From Poseidonibacter lekithochrous (GTDB lineage Bacteria; Campylobacterota; Campylobacteria; Campylobacterales; Arcobacteraceae), in NCBI RefSeq assembly GCF_013283835.1, contig NZ_CP054052.1, positions 62,001 to 126,000 on the forward strand: DNA of 64,000 bases, given 5' to 3'. Positions 8,888 to 18,051 of the stretch are shown one piece after another; the first letter of the stretch is position 1; every line of letters starts with the position of its first letter. The notes under the pieces are model-generated. The model was not told where the DNA came from and did no database searches. It saw nothing but the letters and a program-made list of their open reading frames with translations. The position numbers and the translations under genes were made by a program.

Positions 8888-10000
8888 ATGGATAAAAAAT
8901 ATTATTATGATTTAGAAAAAAAATTAAATTTCGAGGATGTATTATTGGATGCCCTACCCAATCCCATATATTATAAAGACGTAAAAGGTGACTTTATTAG
9001 ATGTAACTCTCGTTTCTCAGAGCTTACTAATACTTGTAAAAGAGAAATCATAGGCAAATCTGCCTATGAGTTCTTCCCTAAAAGTGCTGCTGATAGAAAT
9101 AAACTAATTGATAAACAAATAATGAAAACTTTAAAACCCTATGAAGATGAAGTTCATTTCATAAAAGATGATGGGGAAGTTAGATACTACAAATTAAGTA
9201 AAGCGGTTTGTCAAAATAGAGACTGTGTTGTAGAAGGCATAGTTTGTATTATGACTGATATTACTGACAGAATTAAAGAAAAAGAAATCTTAATCCAACA
9301 AAGTAAATTTGCAGAAATGGGTGAAATGATTGCTTCAATTGCTCATCAATGGAATGAACCTTTAGTTGAACTATCTGCGCAAGTTCAGAAGATGGAGCTA
9401 TTTTATTCAACAAACCAAATTGATAAAAAGAAAGTCTCTGATTTTGTATCTGAATCAATGGTTCCTATTCAATACATGTCTGAAACTCTAAGTGATTTTA
9501 GAAACTTTTTAAAACCTTCCACTATCAAAGAAGAATTTGATTTAAAAATAGCAATTACTGAAATCTTTGATATTGTTGGGAAACAAATCTTTTATTTTAA
9601 TATTAAAGTAGATTTTGATTATGACAAAGAAGAAGACTTTTTTATTCTGGGATATAAAAATCAGTTAAAACAAGTAATGCTTAATATTATAAATAATGCA
9701 AAGAACAAGATTATTGGTTCTTATGAAGAAATAGATTTTGATGGTGTAATTACAATTAGATTAACAAATACAGATACTCTAAGTATTATTGAAATAATTG
9801 ATAATGCAGGACCTATTAAAGATGACATTATTGGACAAATATTTGAACCTTTTTTTACTACAAAAGAGAATGGTACTGGTTTTGGACTATATATGGCAAG
9901 AACAATTATTGAAGATAAAATGTCGGGAAAAATTGCTGTTAAAAATGATGGAGATAATGTAATCTTCTCAATTGAAATACCAAAAATGGGAAAGTCTTAA
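8888..10000 (+). CDS. PAS-domain histidine kinase, soluble
   Basis: The 370-residue protein has one PAS domain (about residues 12-130; LPNPIYYKDVKGDFIRCN). A dimerisation region follows with His153 in the atypical H-box AHQWNEPL, then an ATPase domain (NIINNAKNKI, IIDNAGPI, GTGFGLYMA). It has no signal peptide or transmembrane helix, so it is likely cytoplasmic. It is closely similar to the C-terminal half of the kinase at 11311-13503 on the opposite strand. The cognate regulator starts 2 nt after its stop. Its signal is unknown; its position after the thiolase operon is only suggestive. Confidence 0.9.
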   Translation: MDKKYYYDLEKKLNFEDVLLDALPNPIYYKDVKGDFIRCNSRFSELTNTCKREIIGKSAYEFFPKSAADRNKLIDKQIMKTLKPYEDEVHFIKDDGEVRYYKLSKAVCQNRDCVVEGIVCIMTDITDRIKEKEILIQQSKFAEMGEMIASIAHQWNEPLVELSAQVQKMELFYSTNQIDKKKVSDFVSESMVPIQYMSETLSDFRNFLKPSTIKEEFDLKIAITEIFDIVGKQIFYFNIKVDFDYDKEEDFFILGYKNQLKQVMLNIINNAKNKIIGSYEEIDFDGVITIRLTNTDTLSIIEIIDNAGPIKDDIIGQIFEPFFTTKENGTGFGLYMARTIIEDKMSGKIAVKNDGDNVIFSIEIPKMGKS

Positions 10001-10001
10001 A

Positions 10002-10649
10002 ATGAAAATATTACTATTAGAAGATAATAAAACATTAAATGAAACAATTAAATTAAAGTTAGAATTAAAAGGTTATAAAGTACATTCGTATACTTGTGGG
10101 CAAGATGCATATGACAATATTACTAATGGCTATTCATGTTTTTTACTTGATATCCATGTTCCCAATGTTGATGGTATAAAAATCCTTAAAAAAATTAGAG
10201 AATATTATGAAGAGTGTCCAGTTATTATAATCTCTTCAACTGTTGAGCTTGATATTATTAAAAAATCTTACAATTTTGGATGTAATGACTATTTGAAAAA
10301 ACCTTTTTTTATTGATGAATTAGAAATCAAAGTTGATAAATTATGTAATATTCCTAAAAAAGAAATATCTTTAGGGTTTAATTGTATATTTAATTTTACA
10401 GAGAGCACATTACTTGTTGATAATAAAAAAAATGAGTTAACAGAAAAAGAGAGTTTATTAGTAAATCTATTTGCCATAAATTTAAATAAACTAGTTACTT
10501 ATGAGAATATACAAAACTATGTTTGGAAAGGTGAATATGCATCTATTGATGCTATTAGAACACTAATTCGAAGACTTAGAAAAAAAATGTCTTCTCTTAC
10601 TATTAAAGCATCTTCAAATAGAGGATATTCTCTTCTTTTAGAAGAGTAA
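10002..10649 (+). CDS. OmpR-family response regulator
   Basis: The start is taken at ATG 10002, in a TAAAATG junction with the kinase; an in-frame ATG at 9972 lies inside the kinase and would add ten unlikely residues. The receiver domain has the acidic pair LLEDN, the phospho-acceptor Asp50 in CFLLDIHVPN and the Lys in YLKKPF. The C-terminal half is a winged-helix domain ending IKASSNRGYSLLLEE. The protein is 215 residues and is a paralogue of the regulator encoded convergently at 10665-11309. Confidence 0.9.
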   Translation: MKILLLEDNKTLNETIKLKLELKGYKVHSYTCGQDAYDNITNGYSCFLLDIHVPNVDGIKILKKIREYYEECPVIIISSTVELDIIKKSYNFGCNDYLKKPFFIDELEIKVDKLCNIPKKEISLGFNCIFNFTESTLLVDNKKNELTEKESLLVNLFAINLNKLVTYENIQNYVWKGEYASIDAIRTLIRRLRKKMSSLTIKASSNRGYSLLLEE

Positions 10650-10664
10650 GATTCCTCTTAAGTA

Positions 10665-11309
10665 TTAATTAGATTTAAATATATATCCAGTATCTACAAC
10701 AGTTTGAATATAATCTCTTACAAGTACCTTTCTTAGGCGTCTAATAAGGCTTCTAATTGATTCAAGTGAAGCAAAACTTCCTTCCCATACATAATTCTCA
10801 ATTGTTTCATATGATAAAACTTGATTTTTTTTAGTCAAAAAAAGATTCATTAGTAATCGCTCTTTTTTTGTTAGTCTTTGTTCTTCATTATCAATTACAA
10901 CAGTTGATGATTTATAATCAAAATAACAGTTATCATCAAAATGGATAAAATCATCTTGAATATTACATAGCTTTTCTATTTTAATTTCAAGTTCATCAAT
11001 AAAAAATGGTTTCTTTAAATAGTCGTTACAGCCAAAATCATAAGATTCTTTAATCACATCTAATTCAACAGAAGCTGAAATAATGATTACAGGAACATCA
11101 TCATAGAACTCTCTAATTTTTTTAAGTATCTTAATTCCATCAACATTTGGAACATTAATATCTAAAATAAAACAGCTATATCCATCGGTAATTTTTTCTA
11201 GAGCATCAGCCCCATCCAAACAGGCATCTACATTATAATTTTTTAAACTCAATCTTTTTTTGATAGTCTCATTTAGCTTTTGATTATCTTCTAAGAGCAG
11301 GATTTTCAT
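10665..11309 (-). CDS. OmpR-family response regulator, paralogue
   Basis: The 214-residue regulator has LLEDNQKLNETIK, the Asp in CFILDINVPN, YLKKPFFIDELEIK and a winged-helix domain ending VVDTGYIFKSN. The first 120 residues are very similar to the regulator at 10002-10649, and the two genes converge with only 15 nt between them. It follows its kinase by 1 nt. It probably shares the transcript of lutABC and the kinase. Confidence 0.9.
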   Translation of the reverse strand: MKILLLEDNQKLNETIKKRLSLKNYNVDACLDGADALEKITDGYSCFILDINVPNVDGIKILKKIREFYDDVPVIIISASVELDVIKESYDFGCNDYLKKPFFIDELEIKIEKLCNIQDDFIHFDDNCYFDYKSSTVVIDNEEQRLTKKERLLMNLFLTKKNQVLSYETIENYVWEGSFASLESIRSLIRRLRKVLVRDYIQTVVDTGYIFKSN

Positions 11310-11310
11310 T

Positions 11311-13503
11311 CTAAACCTTTTTATGAGGTAATTTTATTGTAAATATAACATCATTACCTTTATTTTTCACACTGATTGTACCTCTCATTTTGTCTTCTAT
11401 GATTACTTTTGCCATATAAAGACCAATTCCTGTACCATCTTCCTTAGTTGTGAAATATGGTTCAAATATTGAAGTTATTATTTTTTCATCAATACTTCCC
11501 CCATCATCGATAATTTCAATAGTATTAAAATTATCACATCTTTCAATGTTTATATCAATATTACCTTTATCATTGGTATCAATATTACTTTCAATGATTT
11601 TATTCTTTGAGTTATTAACTAGATTTAATAAAACTTGTTTAAACTCATTTTCATATCCATAAATCAATAATTCTTCATTTTTATTTTTATAATTAAATCT
11701 CATATGAATATTTGAATAAAATACTTGTTTCCCTATTATTTCATTAATATCATTTAATGCTTTAGAAATTGAGAAAAGTTTTTTCTTAGTAGATGGTTTT
11801 AGGAAGTTTCTAAAATCACTTAAAGTTCTAGACATATATTTTATTTGTATCATAGAATCATTTACAAAATCTTTTACATCCATATCTTTTAATTCATTTA
11901 AAAGGTAAGTTGTTTGAATATCTTGTACTAAAGCTGATAGTTCTACTAGTGGTTCATTCCATTGGTGAGCAATTGCTGCAACCATATCACCCATTTCAGC
12001 AAGTTTACTTTGTTGGATTAAGAACTGCTTTTGTTGTACTCTCTCTGTAATATCATCCATAATACATACGATTCCACCAACACTATCATCTATATTTTTA
12101 TATACAGCTTTATTTAAAATGATATGTTTCATATGATTTGATGAAGTATAGAATGTAAATTCTGAAGTACTTGTACTAAATGTTTGTAATAACTCTTTAT
12201 CAATATTTGTATTTTTTAAAGCTATGTCATAATCAAAAAAATCGAAAGCGGTTTTTCCTATAATTTCATCTCTTCTTTTATTAACTAAATTCGCAAAACC
12301 TAAATTACAGCCGAGAAATTTACCATCAACATTTTTATAATAAATAGGATTAGGAATGGTATCTAGTAAAACTTTATCAAATTCAAGTCTATTAGATAAG
12401 GCTAGTTCTACTTTTTTTCTTCTTTGAATATTTGCTCTTAAAGTAAGAACAATTACACTTAGAATCATAATTATTACAATAGCTGTTACAATAAATTTTG
12501 TAAACTGCTTGTATACAGAACTAGGCTCATTTATTATTACAAATTCATTTACATGTTTTGAGATATCAATATCAAATCTTTTTAATTCCTTGTGATCAAA
12601 CATATATAGATTAGGAGATTTCTCTAGGGTAGGTATGTCAGTAATAGCTACACCATTTAAAACCTTAAATGCCATATCTGATATTGCTTCACCTTGTGCA
12701 ACTGCAGAGGTTAATAGACCACCTACAATCCCATAATTTAAGTAAAAATCCCAAAGACCATAAATAGGTACGGGGCTAACTGCTTTTACTTCTTTAAAAC
12801 TTTGTTTATATGTAAAATATTTGCCTGTGGTATCTTTGAAAAGTAAGACAAATAAAATGGCATCATTTTTACCTAAATTCTTAACTTTTTCTTTTAGGTT
12901 TTCAATTTCCATTTTATCAATGTATTCAACTTGAAATCTATCTTCATATTTTGGAATAATATTTCTTAGATCTCTTTTTACTGCAAGACCTGTTTTTGAT
13001 CTATCATTAATTATAAGTAGTTTATTTAGCTTTGGATGTAAGTCAGATATTAATTCAAAGTTTTTTTCTAAATCTACTTGTTCTACTACACCTGTCATAT
13101 ATTTTTTCATGTTGTTTTCATCAAGTAAAGCTTTATCAAAATTATTGATACCACAGAACAGAACAGGAAGTTCCTTAAATAAATACTCATGATATTTAAT
13201 TGCAAAATCAAAGGCATTATTATCGCTTGCGATAATTAAATCAAAATCTCTTTTTTTGAATTGTTGTTTGTATAGGTTTGCAAGTTTATCTAAGTATATT
13301 GGATCAGCAACTCTTTTGGTGTCCATATAAACAGTTGTAAGTTCTATATTATTGAATTTTGAGAAGTTTTTCTCGATAGTTTTTGAAATATCATCACTCC
13401 AAACATAACCTTTGTGATATGAATGGAGTAATAAAACCTCTTTGGGTTTATTCGCGTATAAACATGTAATAAATAACAAGCTAAATAGTAAAAATTTCTT
13501 CAT
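11311..13503 (-). CDS. Histidine kinase with periplasmic ABC-binding-protein-like sensor and PAS domain
   Basis: The 730-residue protein begins with a signal peptide (KKFLLFSLLFITCLYA). A periplasmic domain of about 300 residues follows, resembling the ABC substrate-binding family PF04392 (VLLLHSYHKGYVWSDD; ISDLHPKLNKLLIINDRS). A transmembrane helix lies near 337-358. Then come a PAS domain (IPNPIYYKNVDGKFLGCN), the H-box AHQWNEPL and an ATPase domain (GTGIGLYMA). The cytoplasmic half is paralogous to the kinase at 8888-10000. It starts 26 nt after lutC, so it may be cotranscribed with the lactate genes and could sense a small organic molecule; that link is inference. Confidence 0.9.
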   Translation of the reverse strand: MKKFLLFSLLFITCLYANKPKEVLLLHSYHKGYVWSDDISKTIEKNFSKFNNIELTTVYMDTKRVADPIYLDKLANLYKQQFKKRDFDLIIASDNNAFDFAIKYHEYLFKELPVLFCGINNFDKALLDENNMKKYMTGVVEQVDLEKNFELISDLHPKLNKLLIINDRSKTGLAVKRDLRNIIPKYEDRFQVEYIDKMEIENLKEKVKNLGKNDAILFVLLFKDTTGKYFTYKQSFKEVKAVSPVPIYGLWDFYLNYGIVGGLLTSAVAQGEAISDMAFKVLNGVAITDIPTLEKSPNLYMFDHKELKRFDIDISKHVNEFVIINEPSSVYKQFTKFIVTAIVIIMILSVIVLTLRANIQRRKKVELALSNRLEFDKVLLDTIPNPIYYKNVDGKFLGCNLGFANLVNKRRDEIIGKTAFDFFDYDIALKNTNIDKELLQTFSTSTSEFTFYTSSNHMKHIILNKAVYKNIDDSVGGIVCIMDDITERVQQKQFLIQQSKLAEMGDMVAAIAHQWNEPLVELSALVQDIQTTYLLNELKDMDVKDFVNDSMIQIKYMSRTLSDFRNFLKPSTKKKLFSISKALNDINEIIGKQVFYSNIHMRFNYKNKNEELLIYGYENEFKQVLLNLVNNSKNKIIESNIDTNDKGNIDINIERCDNFNTIEIIDDGGSIDEKIITSIFEPYFTTKEDGTGIGLYMAKVIIEDKMRGTISVKNKGNDVIFTIKLPHKKV

Positions 13504-13529
13504 TATGAACCTTCTATTTAGCTATTATA

Positions 13530-14120
13530 TCAAGATTTAGTAAAAATAACGTATCCAGATTTTGGACCGTGTGCTCCAATTACTAGTGATTGTTCAATAT
13601 CTGCTGTTTTTGAAGGTCCAGAAATAAATACACCATATCCTACGTTCTCAAAATTGATTTTTTGATATGCTTCATGCATATTATTGATAATATCTTTTTC
13701 ATCAATTACAATTACAATATTTTGAGCAATAAAATATAATGATCTATGTCTATTATCTTCATTTTTCATCCAAATAGCACCATTTTCAGCAACTGCAAAA
13801 TTACCTTTTACAACTGCTAAATCAACATCTCTTAAATTATGTGGATCTTCTTGTTCATTTGAATCAAAGTTTCCAAGAGTAAATCCATCAACATTAGATG
13901 CTATAACTTTTTCATCTTTATATAAGTCTTGAACAGTTTGATCTAAGTCTTTTTTATCAATTACTAAAGCTTTCCCTCCAACACTTTCCAGCATTGTAGA
14001 GAATTTTGCAAATTTGTCTTCGAATGTAATTCCAAAGTTCTCATAAGATGATGGTAATTCAACATCTGGTACAACATTGTTTTCCTTAATCTTATTTAAG
14101 ATTTTTTCTTTACTAGTCAT
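13530..14120 (-). CDS. lutC: Lactate utilization protein C (LUD domain)
   Basis: The 196-residue protein is a stand-alone LUD domain with the conserved AVAENGAIWM and the C-terminal GYGVFISGPSKTADIEQSLVIGAHGP segments (the latter spread over residues 158-186). LutABC together oxidise L-lactate to pyruvate in a flavin-independent iron-sulfur system. The gene overlaps the end of lutB by 8 nt. A two-component system follows in the same direction after 26 nt. Confidence 0.92.
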   Translation of the reverse strand: MTSKEKILNKIKENNVVPDVELPSSYENFGITFEDKFAKFSTMLESVGGKALVIDKKDLDQTVQDLYKDEKVIASNVDGFTLGNFDSNEQEDPHNLRDVDLAVVKGNFAVAENGAIWMKNEDNRHRSLYFIAQNIVIVIDEKDIINNMHEAYQKINFENVGYGVFISGPSKTADIEQSLVIGAHGPKSGYVIFTKS

Positions 14121-15486
14121 CTAAGTCTCCTTGTTCAAACATTTCTTTAAAGCTTTTTTCCGCCATTTTAGGCATATCTCTTTGTTTTCCCCATGCATTT
14201 GCTTTATTATAAACAAGTGAATCTGGAAGTTTTGGAACAACTTTTCTAGCAATTTTACCAGCTAAATCAAATAGTTTTGGTTTAGTCATAAGCCATGCTG
14301 TAACTTTCATTGCCATTTTCTTTTTAGAGTCAATTAAATTCATTTCACTTAAATCTTGTCTTCTTGAATATAGTTGTGAATCTAAATCAATTTTAACTGG
14401 ACATACATTTGTACATGAACCACATAAAGTACAAGCAAATGGTAATGAGTTATGTTTCTCTGGCTCTTTAACTGATCCTAAAATTGAACCAATTGGTCCT
14501 GGAATAACATACTCATAAGAGTGACCACCAGATCTTCTATAAACAGGACATGTATTCATACATGCACCACATCTAATACAGTTTAATGCTTTTTTATATT
14601 TTGATGAACTTAAGAATTCACTTCTTTTATTATCAACAATAATAATATGCATCTCTCCACCCTCAATAGGTCCATGGAAATGTGAAGTATATGATGTAAT
14701 TGGTTGACCAGTTGCCGATCTTGCTAATAATCTTGTAAATACAGATAAATCTTCTAATCTTGGAATAACTTTTTCAATACCCATAGATGCAATATGTAAA
14801 TTAGGAACAGATGCTCCCATATCAGCATTACCTTCATTTGTACAAACAACAACACCACCAGTATTTGCAATTGCAAAGTTAACACCAGTCATTCCAGCTT
14901 CTGCGTTCAAGAAGTCTTCTCTTAGTGAAGCTCTTGCTGCTCTTGTTAAATAAGTAGGATCATCATTACCTTTTTCAGTTCCTAATTTTTCGTGGAATGT
15001 ATCAGATACGTCCATTTTTTTAAGGTGAATTGCTGGTAATACGATGTGTGAAGGTGGTTCATTTCTTAATTGAACAATTCTTTCACCTAAATCTGTATCA
15101 ATTACTTCGATACCTCTTTGTTCTAAGAATGGATTTAAATGACACTCTTCTGTTAACATAGATTTTGATTTAACTAATTTTTTAACATTTTTTGCTTTTA
15201 AAAGTTTGTATGCAATTTCATTATGTTCTGTGGCATCTGCTGCATAATGTACTGTAATACCTTTTGCATTTGCATTTTTTTCAAACTCTAAAAGATATGT
15301 ATCAAGATTAGCCATTGTATGACTTTTGATTCTACTTGCATATTCTCTTAATTGTTCCCATTCAGGAATAGATTTTGAAGCTACATCTCTTTTGGCTCTT
15401 ACAAACCATAAAGCTTCATCATGCCAATGCATTCTCTCATCATTAGCTACGAACTCTTTGGCATTTTTTGCATGATCTGTACTCAT
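14113..15486 (-). CDS. lutB: Lactate utilization iron-sulfur protein B
   Basis: The 457-residue protein has an N-terminal LUD domain (ANTGGVVVCTNEGNADM near residues 207-223) and two ferredoxin clusters (CIRCGACMNTCP and CTLCGSCTNVCP) in the C-terminal third. This is the domain order of LutB/YkgF. It overlaps lutA by 4 nt (ATGA) and lutC by 8 nt, giving tight translational coupling. It is expected to be the electron-carrying core of the lactate oxidase complex. Confidence 0.93.
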   Translation of the reverse strand: MSTDHAKNAKEFVANDERMHWHDEALWFVRAKRDVASKSIPEWEQLREYASRIKSHTMANLDTYLLEFEKNANAKGITVHYAADATEHNEIAYKLLKAKNVKKLVKSKSMLTEECHLNPFLEQRGIEVIDTDLGERIVQLRNEPPSHIVLPAIHLKKMDVSDTFHEKLGTEKGNDDPTYLTRAARASLREDFLNAEAGMTGVNFAIANTGGVVVCTNEGNADMGASVPNLHIASMGIEKVIPRLEDLSVFTRLLARSATGQPITSYTSHFHGPIEGGEMHIIIVDNKRSEFLSSSKYKKALNCIRCGACMNTCPVYRRSGGHSYEYVIPGPIGSILGSVKEPEKHNSLPFACTLCGSCTNVCPVKIDLDSQLYSRRQDLSEMNLIDSKKKMAMKVTAWLMTKPKLFDLAGKIARKVVPKLPDSLVYNKANAWGKQRDMPKMAEKSFKEMFEQGDLDD

Positions 15487-16232
15487 AGTTCTTCTCCTGC
15501 TAAGATTTGAACGATATGCATTACTTTAATAGGATAGTTGTTTCTATTAATAAGTCCATCCATGTGCATTAAACATGACATATCAGCTCCTGTCATTACA
15601 ACAGCTTCTGATTCAAGGTGATCTTTAATTCTATCTTTACCCATTGCAACAGATACATCTTCTTCTGCAACAGAGAATGTTCCACCAAAACCACAACACT
15701 CATCTTTTCTTTTTAAATCTACTAACTCAATACCTTTAACTGTATTTAGAATATTTTCTAATTTTGAGTTATATGGAATATTTAATTCACTAGCAGTTCC
15801 TAGTTTTAAGACTCTATGCCCGTGACATGAATTATGAAGACCAACTTTATGTTCAAATGATACATCAAAGTTAAGATTCTCAACTTTAACTACATCATGT
15901 AAAAACTCACATACTTCATAAATAGAAGCTTTTACTTTGTTGTAATCTTTATCATTATCGAAAAATGGTGCGTAATGTTCTTTTACCATTGATACACATG
16001 AACCACTTGGTGCTACAATATAATCGTAATCTTTAAAAGTTTTTACGAATTGTTTAGCTAATGCTTCGATACTTTTTGAGCATCCTGAGTTGGCCATAGG
16101 CTGTCCACAGCAAGTTTGGTTCATTGGATAATCAATCTCAAGACCTTGTTTCTTTAATACTTTATAAGTTGCTTTACAAACATCTGGATACAGTTCGTTC
16201 ATAAAACAGGGAATAAATAGACCTACTTTCAT
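15483..16232 (-). CDS. lutA: Lactate utilization protein A (CCG-domain)
   Basis: The 249-residue protein consists of two CCG domains: PCFMNELYP..QTCCGQPM in the first half and NSCHGHRV..DECCGFGGTF in the second. This matches LutA/YkgE, the subunit with a non-cubane-type FeS site in this family. It is the first gene of lutABC, with an AGGAG site 7 nt before the ATG and a TAGAAT element about 27 nt upstream. Confidence 0.93.
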   Translation of the reverse strand: MKVGLFIPCFMNELYPDVCKATYKVLKKQGLEIDYPMNQTCCGQPMANSGCSKSIEALAKQFVKTFKDYDYIVAPSGSCVSMVKEHYAPFFDNDKDYNKVKASIYEVCEFLHDVVKVENLNFDVSFEHKVGLHNSCHGHRVLKLGTASELNIPYNSKLENILNTVKGIELVDLKRKDECCGFGGTFSVAEEDVSVAMGKDRIKDHLESEAVVMTGADMSCLMHMDGLINRNNYPIKVMHIVQILAGEEL

Positions 16233-16258
16233 ATATACTCCTTCTTTGTTATAAAGTA

Positions 16259-16264
16259 ATTCTA
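16259..16264 (-). promoter_or_regulatory. Predicted promoter of lutABC
   Basis: On the minus strand TAGAAT lies 27 nt before the lutA start codon in an AT-rich, T-stretched context. It is the best -10 candidate in the 80-nt gap before lutA. No operator-like repeat was seen here. Confidence 0.45.
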
Positions 16265-16312
16265 TTCTTTACGTATGAAAAATATATGATATTTTGCTAT
16301 TTACTTAACTAA

Positions 16313-16918
16313 TTAGTCAAGTAATGGTTTTTTTAGCAAAATAGTAATGTCATTATCTAGGTAATTGTCTTTTATTGAGATCTCTTTAGAGAGGTTTTTA
16401 CAGTATGTTAGGATTTCGTTTGCACTTACATTATTAAAGCTATCTGCTTTTAGAAAATTGAATATAAAACCCTTGTTTGAGGCTTCTAGAGAGTTTTTTA
16501 TAAATAAGAACATCTCTTCTTTCTCCAATATATTCATAGCTCCACTACATATATAGTAGTCAGCTTTAGGGATTTCATCATTTAATATATCTTTTTGTAA
16601 TAACTTAATATCAGAAAATCTTTTTTTTGCTAAATTTATCATATCTTCTTCTATGTCAATGCCAATATATTCCTTGGGAATTAGATTGTTTTTGCGTAAA
16701 TAACTGTAATATTCTGCAAATCCACAGCCTGCATCTACAATTGTTGAGTCTTTTATATGATTTTTTATGAAGTAAGTAAGAATTTCAAATCTTTTATATT
16801 GAGTATATTTAGAACGCCAGTGCACAGCTTCATGCCCTACTCCATATCTTTTTATTATCTTTTTATAAAATTGAGAATTGTTTTTATTCCCAATTTTTAT
16901 TTGGTTAAATGAGCCGAT
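16313..16918 (-). CDS. Class I SAM-dependent methyltransferase, apparent ATC start
   Basis: The SAM-binding core is clear: TIVDAGCGFAEYYSYL, then IGIDIEEDMI and YYICSGAMNIL, a small Rossmann methyltransferase of unknown substrate. The only standard start is GTG 16825 (170 residues). The frame stays open 31 codons further upstream and encodes protein-like sequence (FYKKIIKRYGVGHEAVHW) running straight into the core. The open frame begins right after a TAG. The best start is ATC at 16918, 9 nt after AAAAGG and one nucleotide after the stop of the deaminase gene, giving 201 residues. The GTG start would cut off the helix preceding the SAM-binding domain. Confidence 0.75.
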   Translation of the reverse strand: MGSFNQIKIGNKNNSQFYKKIIKRYGVGHEAVHWRSKYTQYKRFEILTYFIKNHIKDSTIVDAGCGFAEYYSYLRKNNLIPKEYIGIDIEEDMINLAKKRFSDIKLLQKDILNDEIPKADYYICSGAMNILEKEEMFLFIKNSLEASNKGFIFNFLKADSFNNVSANEILTYCKNLSKEISIKDNYLDNDITILLKKPLLD

Positions 16919-16919
16919 T

Positions 16920-17354
16920 TTATAATACCTTTTCTATTGATACATTGTTATCTTTGATGAACTTTGATACAACTTCTGAGTTTGTATGCTCATAAGCTCT
17001 ATCATAAACAATTCTTGTAATACCAGCAGCTATTAAATTTTTAGAACACTCACTACATGGTTCAAGTGTTACATATATTGTTGCTCCCTCAATTGAGATA
17101 CCTTTTCTAGCTGCCCAAATAATTGCATTCATTTCTGCATGGATTTCGTAAGTTTTAGACCAATCATGGTGATCTTTTGTATATTCACCATCCCAATGGT
17201 CAGAACAGTTAGTGTAACCAGCTGGTGTACCATTGTAACCCGTTGAAAGGATTCTTCCATCTTTTACAATTACTGCACCTACTTGTTTTGAAACACATTT
17301 AGAAGCACTTGCTATTTCTTTAGCAATATTGATAAAAGTTTTGTCATTTAACAT
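16920..17354 (-). CDS. dCMP deaminase family protein (ComEB-like)
   Basis: The 144-residue zinc deaminase has the catalytic IHAEMNAI motif (zinc His plus proton-shuttling Glu) and the zinc cysteines in PCSECSKN, with the N-terminal ASKCVSKQVGAVIVKDGRIL typical of deoxycytidylate deaminases. It would convert dCMP to dUMP for thymidylate synthesis. AGGA lies 5 nt before the ATG. The methyltransferase follows with one base between stop and its proposed start. Confidence 0.9.
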   Translation of the reverse strand: MLNDKTFINIAKEIASASKCVSKQVGAVIVKDGRILSTGYNGTPAGYTNCSDHWDGEYTKDHHDWSKTYEIHAEMNAIIWAARKGISIEGATIYVTLEPCSECSKNLIAAGITRIVYDRAYEHTNSEVVSKFIKDNNVSIEKVL

Positions 17355-17536
17355 AGGATTCCTATTTTTTATTAGAATTATAGCAAAAATTGAATTATTT
17401 GAAAAAAATCAGTAAATATTGAGCGTTTTTTATAAATTTTAGTAATAAAACATGATAGTTATATGAAAATTTTGCTTTTAAACTTAAAGCTAGCTTTTCT
17501 TTAAAGGTAAAAATAAAAATATAATTTAAATTGTGA

Positions 17537-17542
17537 TAAGAT
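17537..17542 (+). promoter_or_regulatory. Possible promoter of accBC
   Basis: TAAGAT preceded by TGTGA resembles an extended -10 and lies 35 nt before the accB start. The 222-nt gap between the divergent deaminase and accB contains no open frame of note. It includes the palindromic AAAGCTAGCTTT near 17487, whose role is unknown. Confidence 0.4.
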
Positions 17543-17577
17543 ATTTAAAAAAATTGACGAAATGAAAAAGGCAGATT

Positions 17578-18042
17578 ATGGATTTTAAAGAAATCAAAGA
17601 ATTAATTAGAGTATTTGATAAAAGTGAATTAAATAAACTAAAAGTAAAAGAAGGTGAATTTGAAGTTGCTATGCAAAAAGGTTTTGAAGGTGGTACTGTT
17701 GTAACTACTTCTGCTGTTGCTGCACCTGCTGTTGCCGCTGCACCTGTTGCTGCTGCGCCTGTTGCTACTTCTGAGGCTGCACCTGTTGCTGCTGCACCTG
17801 CTGGTGATTCAATTAATTCTCCAATGGTTGGGACTTATTATGCATCTCCATCTCCTGAAGCTCCTGCATTTGTAAAAGTTGGAGATACGGTTAAAAAAGG
17901 TCAAACTTTATGTATCTTAGAAGCAATGAAAATCATGAATGAAGTTGAAGCTGAATTTGATTGTAAAATTGTTGACATGTTAGTTACAGACGGTGATCCA
18001 GTTGAATATGATATGCCTATATTTACTGTAGAGAAAATATAA
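17578..18042 (+). CDS. accB: Biotin carboxyl carrier protein of acetyl-CoA carboxylase
   Basis: The 154-residue protein has an N-terminal assembly domain (MDFKEIKELIRVFDKSELN), a flexible Ala/Pro/Val-rich linker at about residues 43-78, and a C-terminal biotinyl domain with Lys118 in EAMKIMNEVEA as the biotinylation site. It carries carboxybiotin between AccC and AccAD during malonyl-CoA synthesis. accC follows 9 nt downstream, the usual pairing; accA and accD are not in the window. Confidence 0.96.
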   Translation: MDFKEIKELIRVFDKSELNKLKVKEGEFEVAMQKGFEGGTVVTTSAVAAPAVAAAPVAAAPVATSEAAPVAAAPAGDSINSPMVGTYYASPSPEAPAFVKVGDTVKKGQTLCILEAMKIMNEVEAEFDCKIVDMLVTDGDPVEYDMPIFTVEKI

Positions 18043-18051
18043 AGATTTCAT

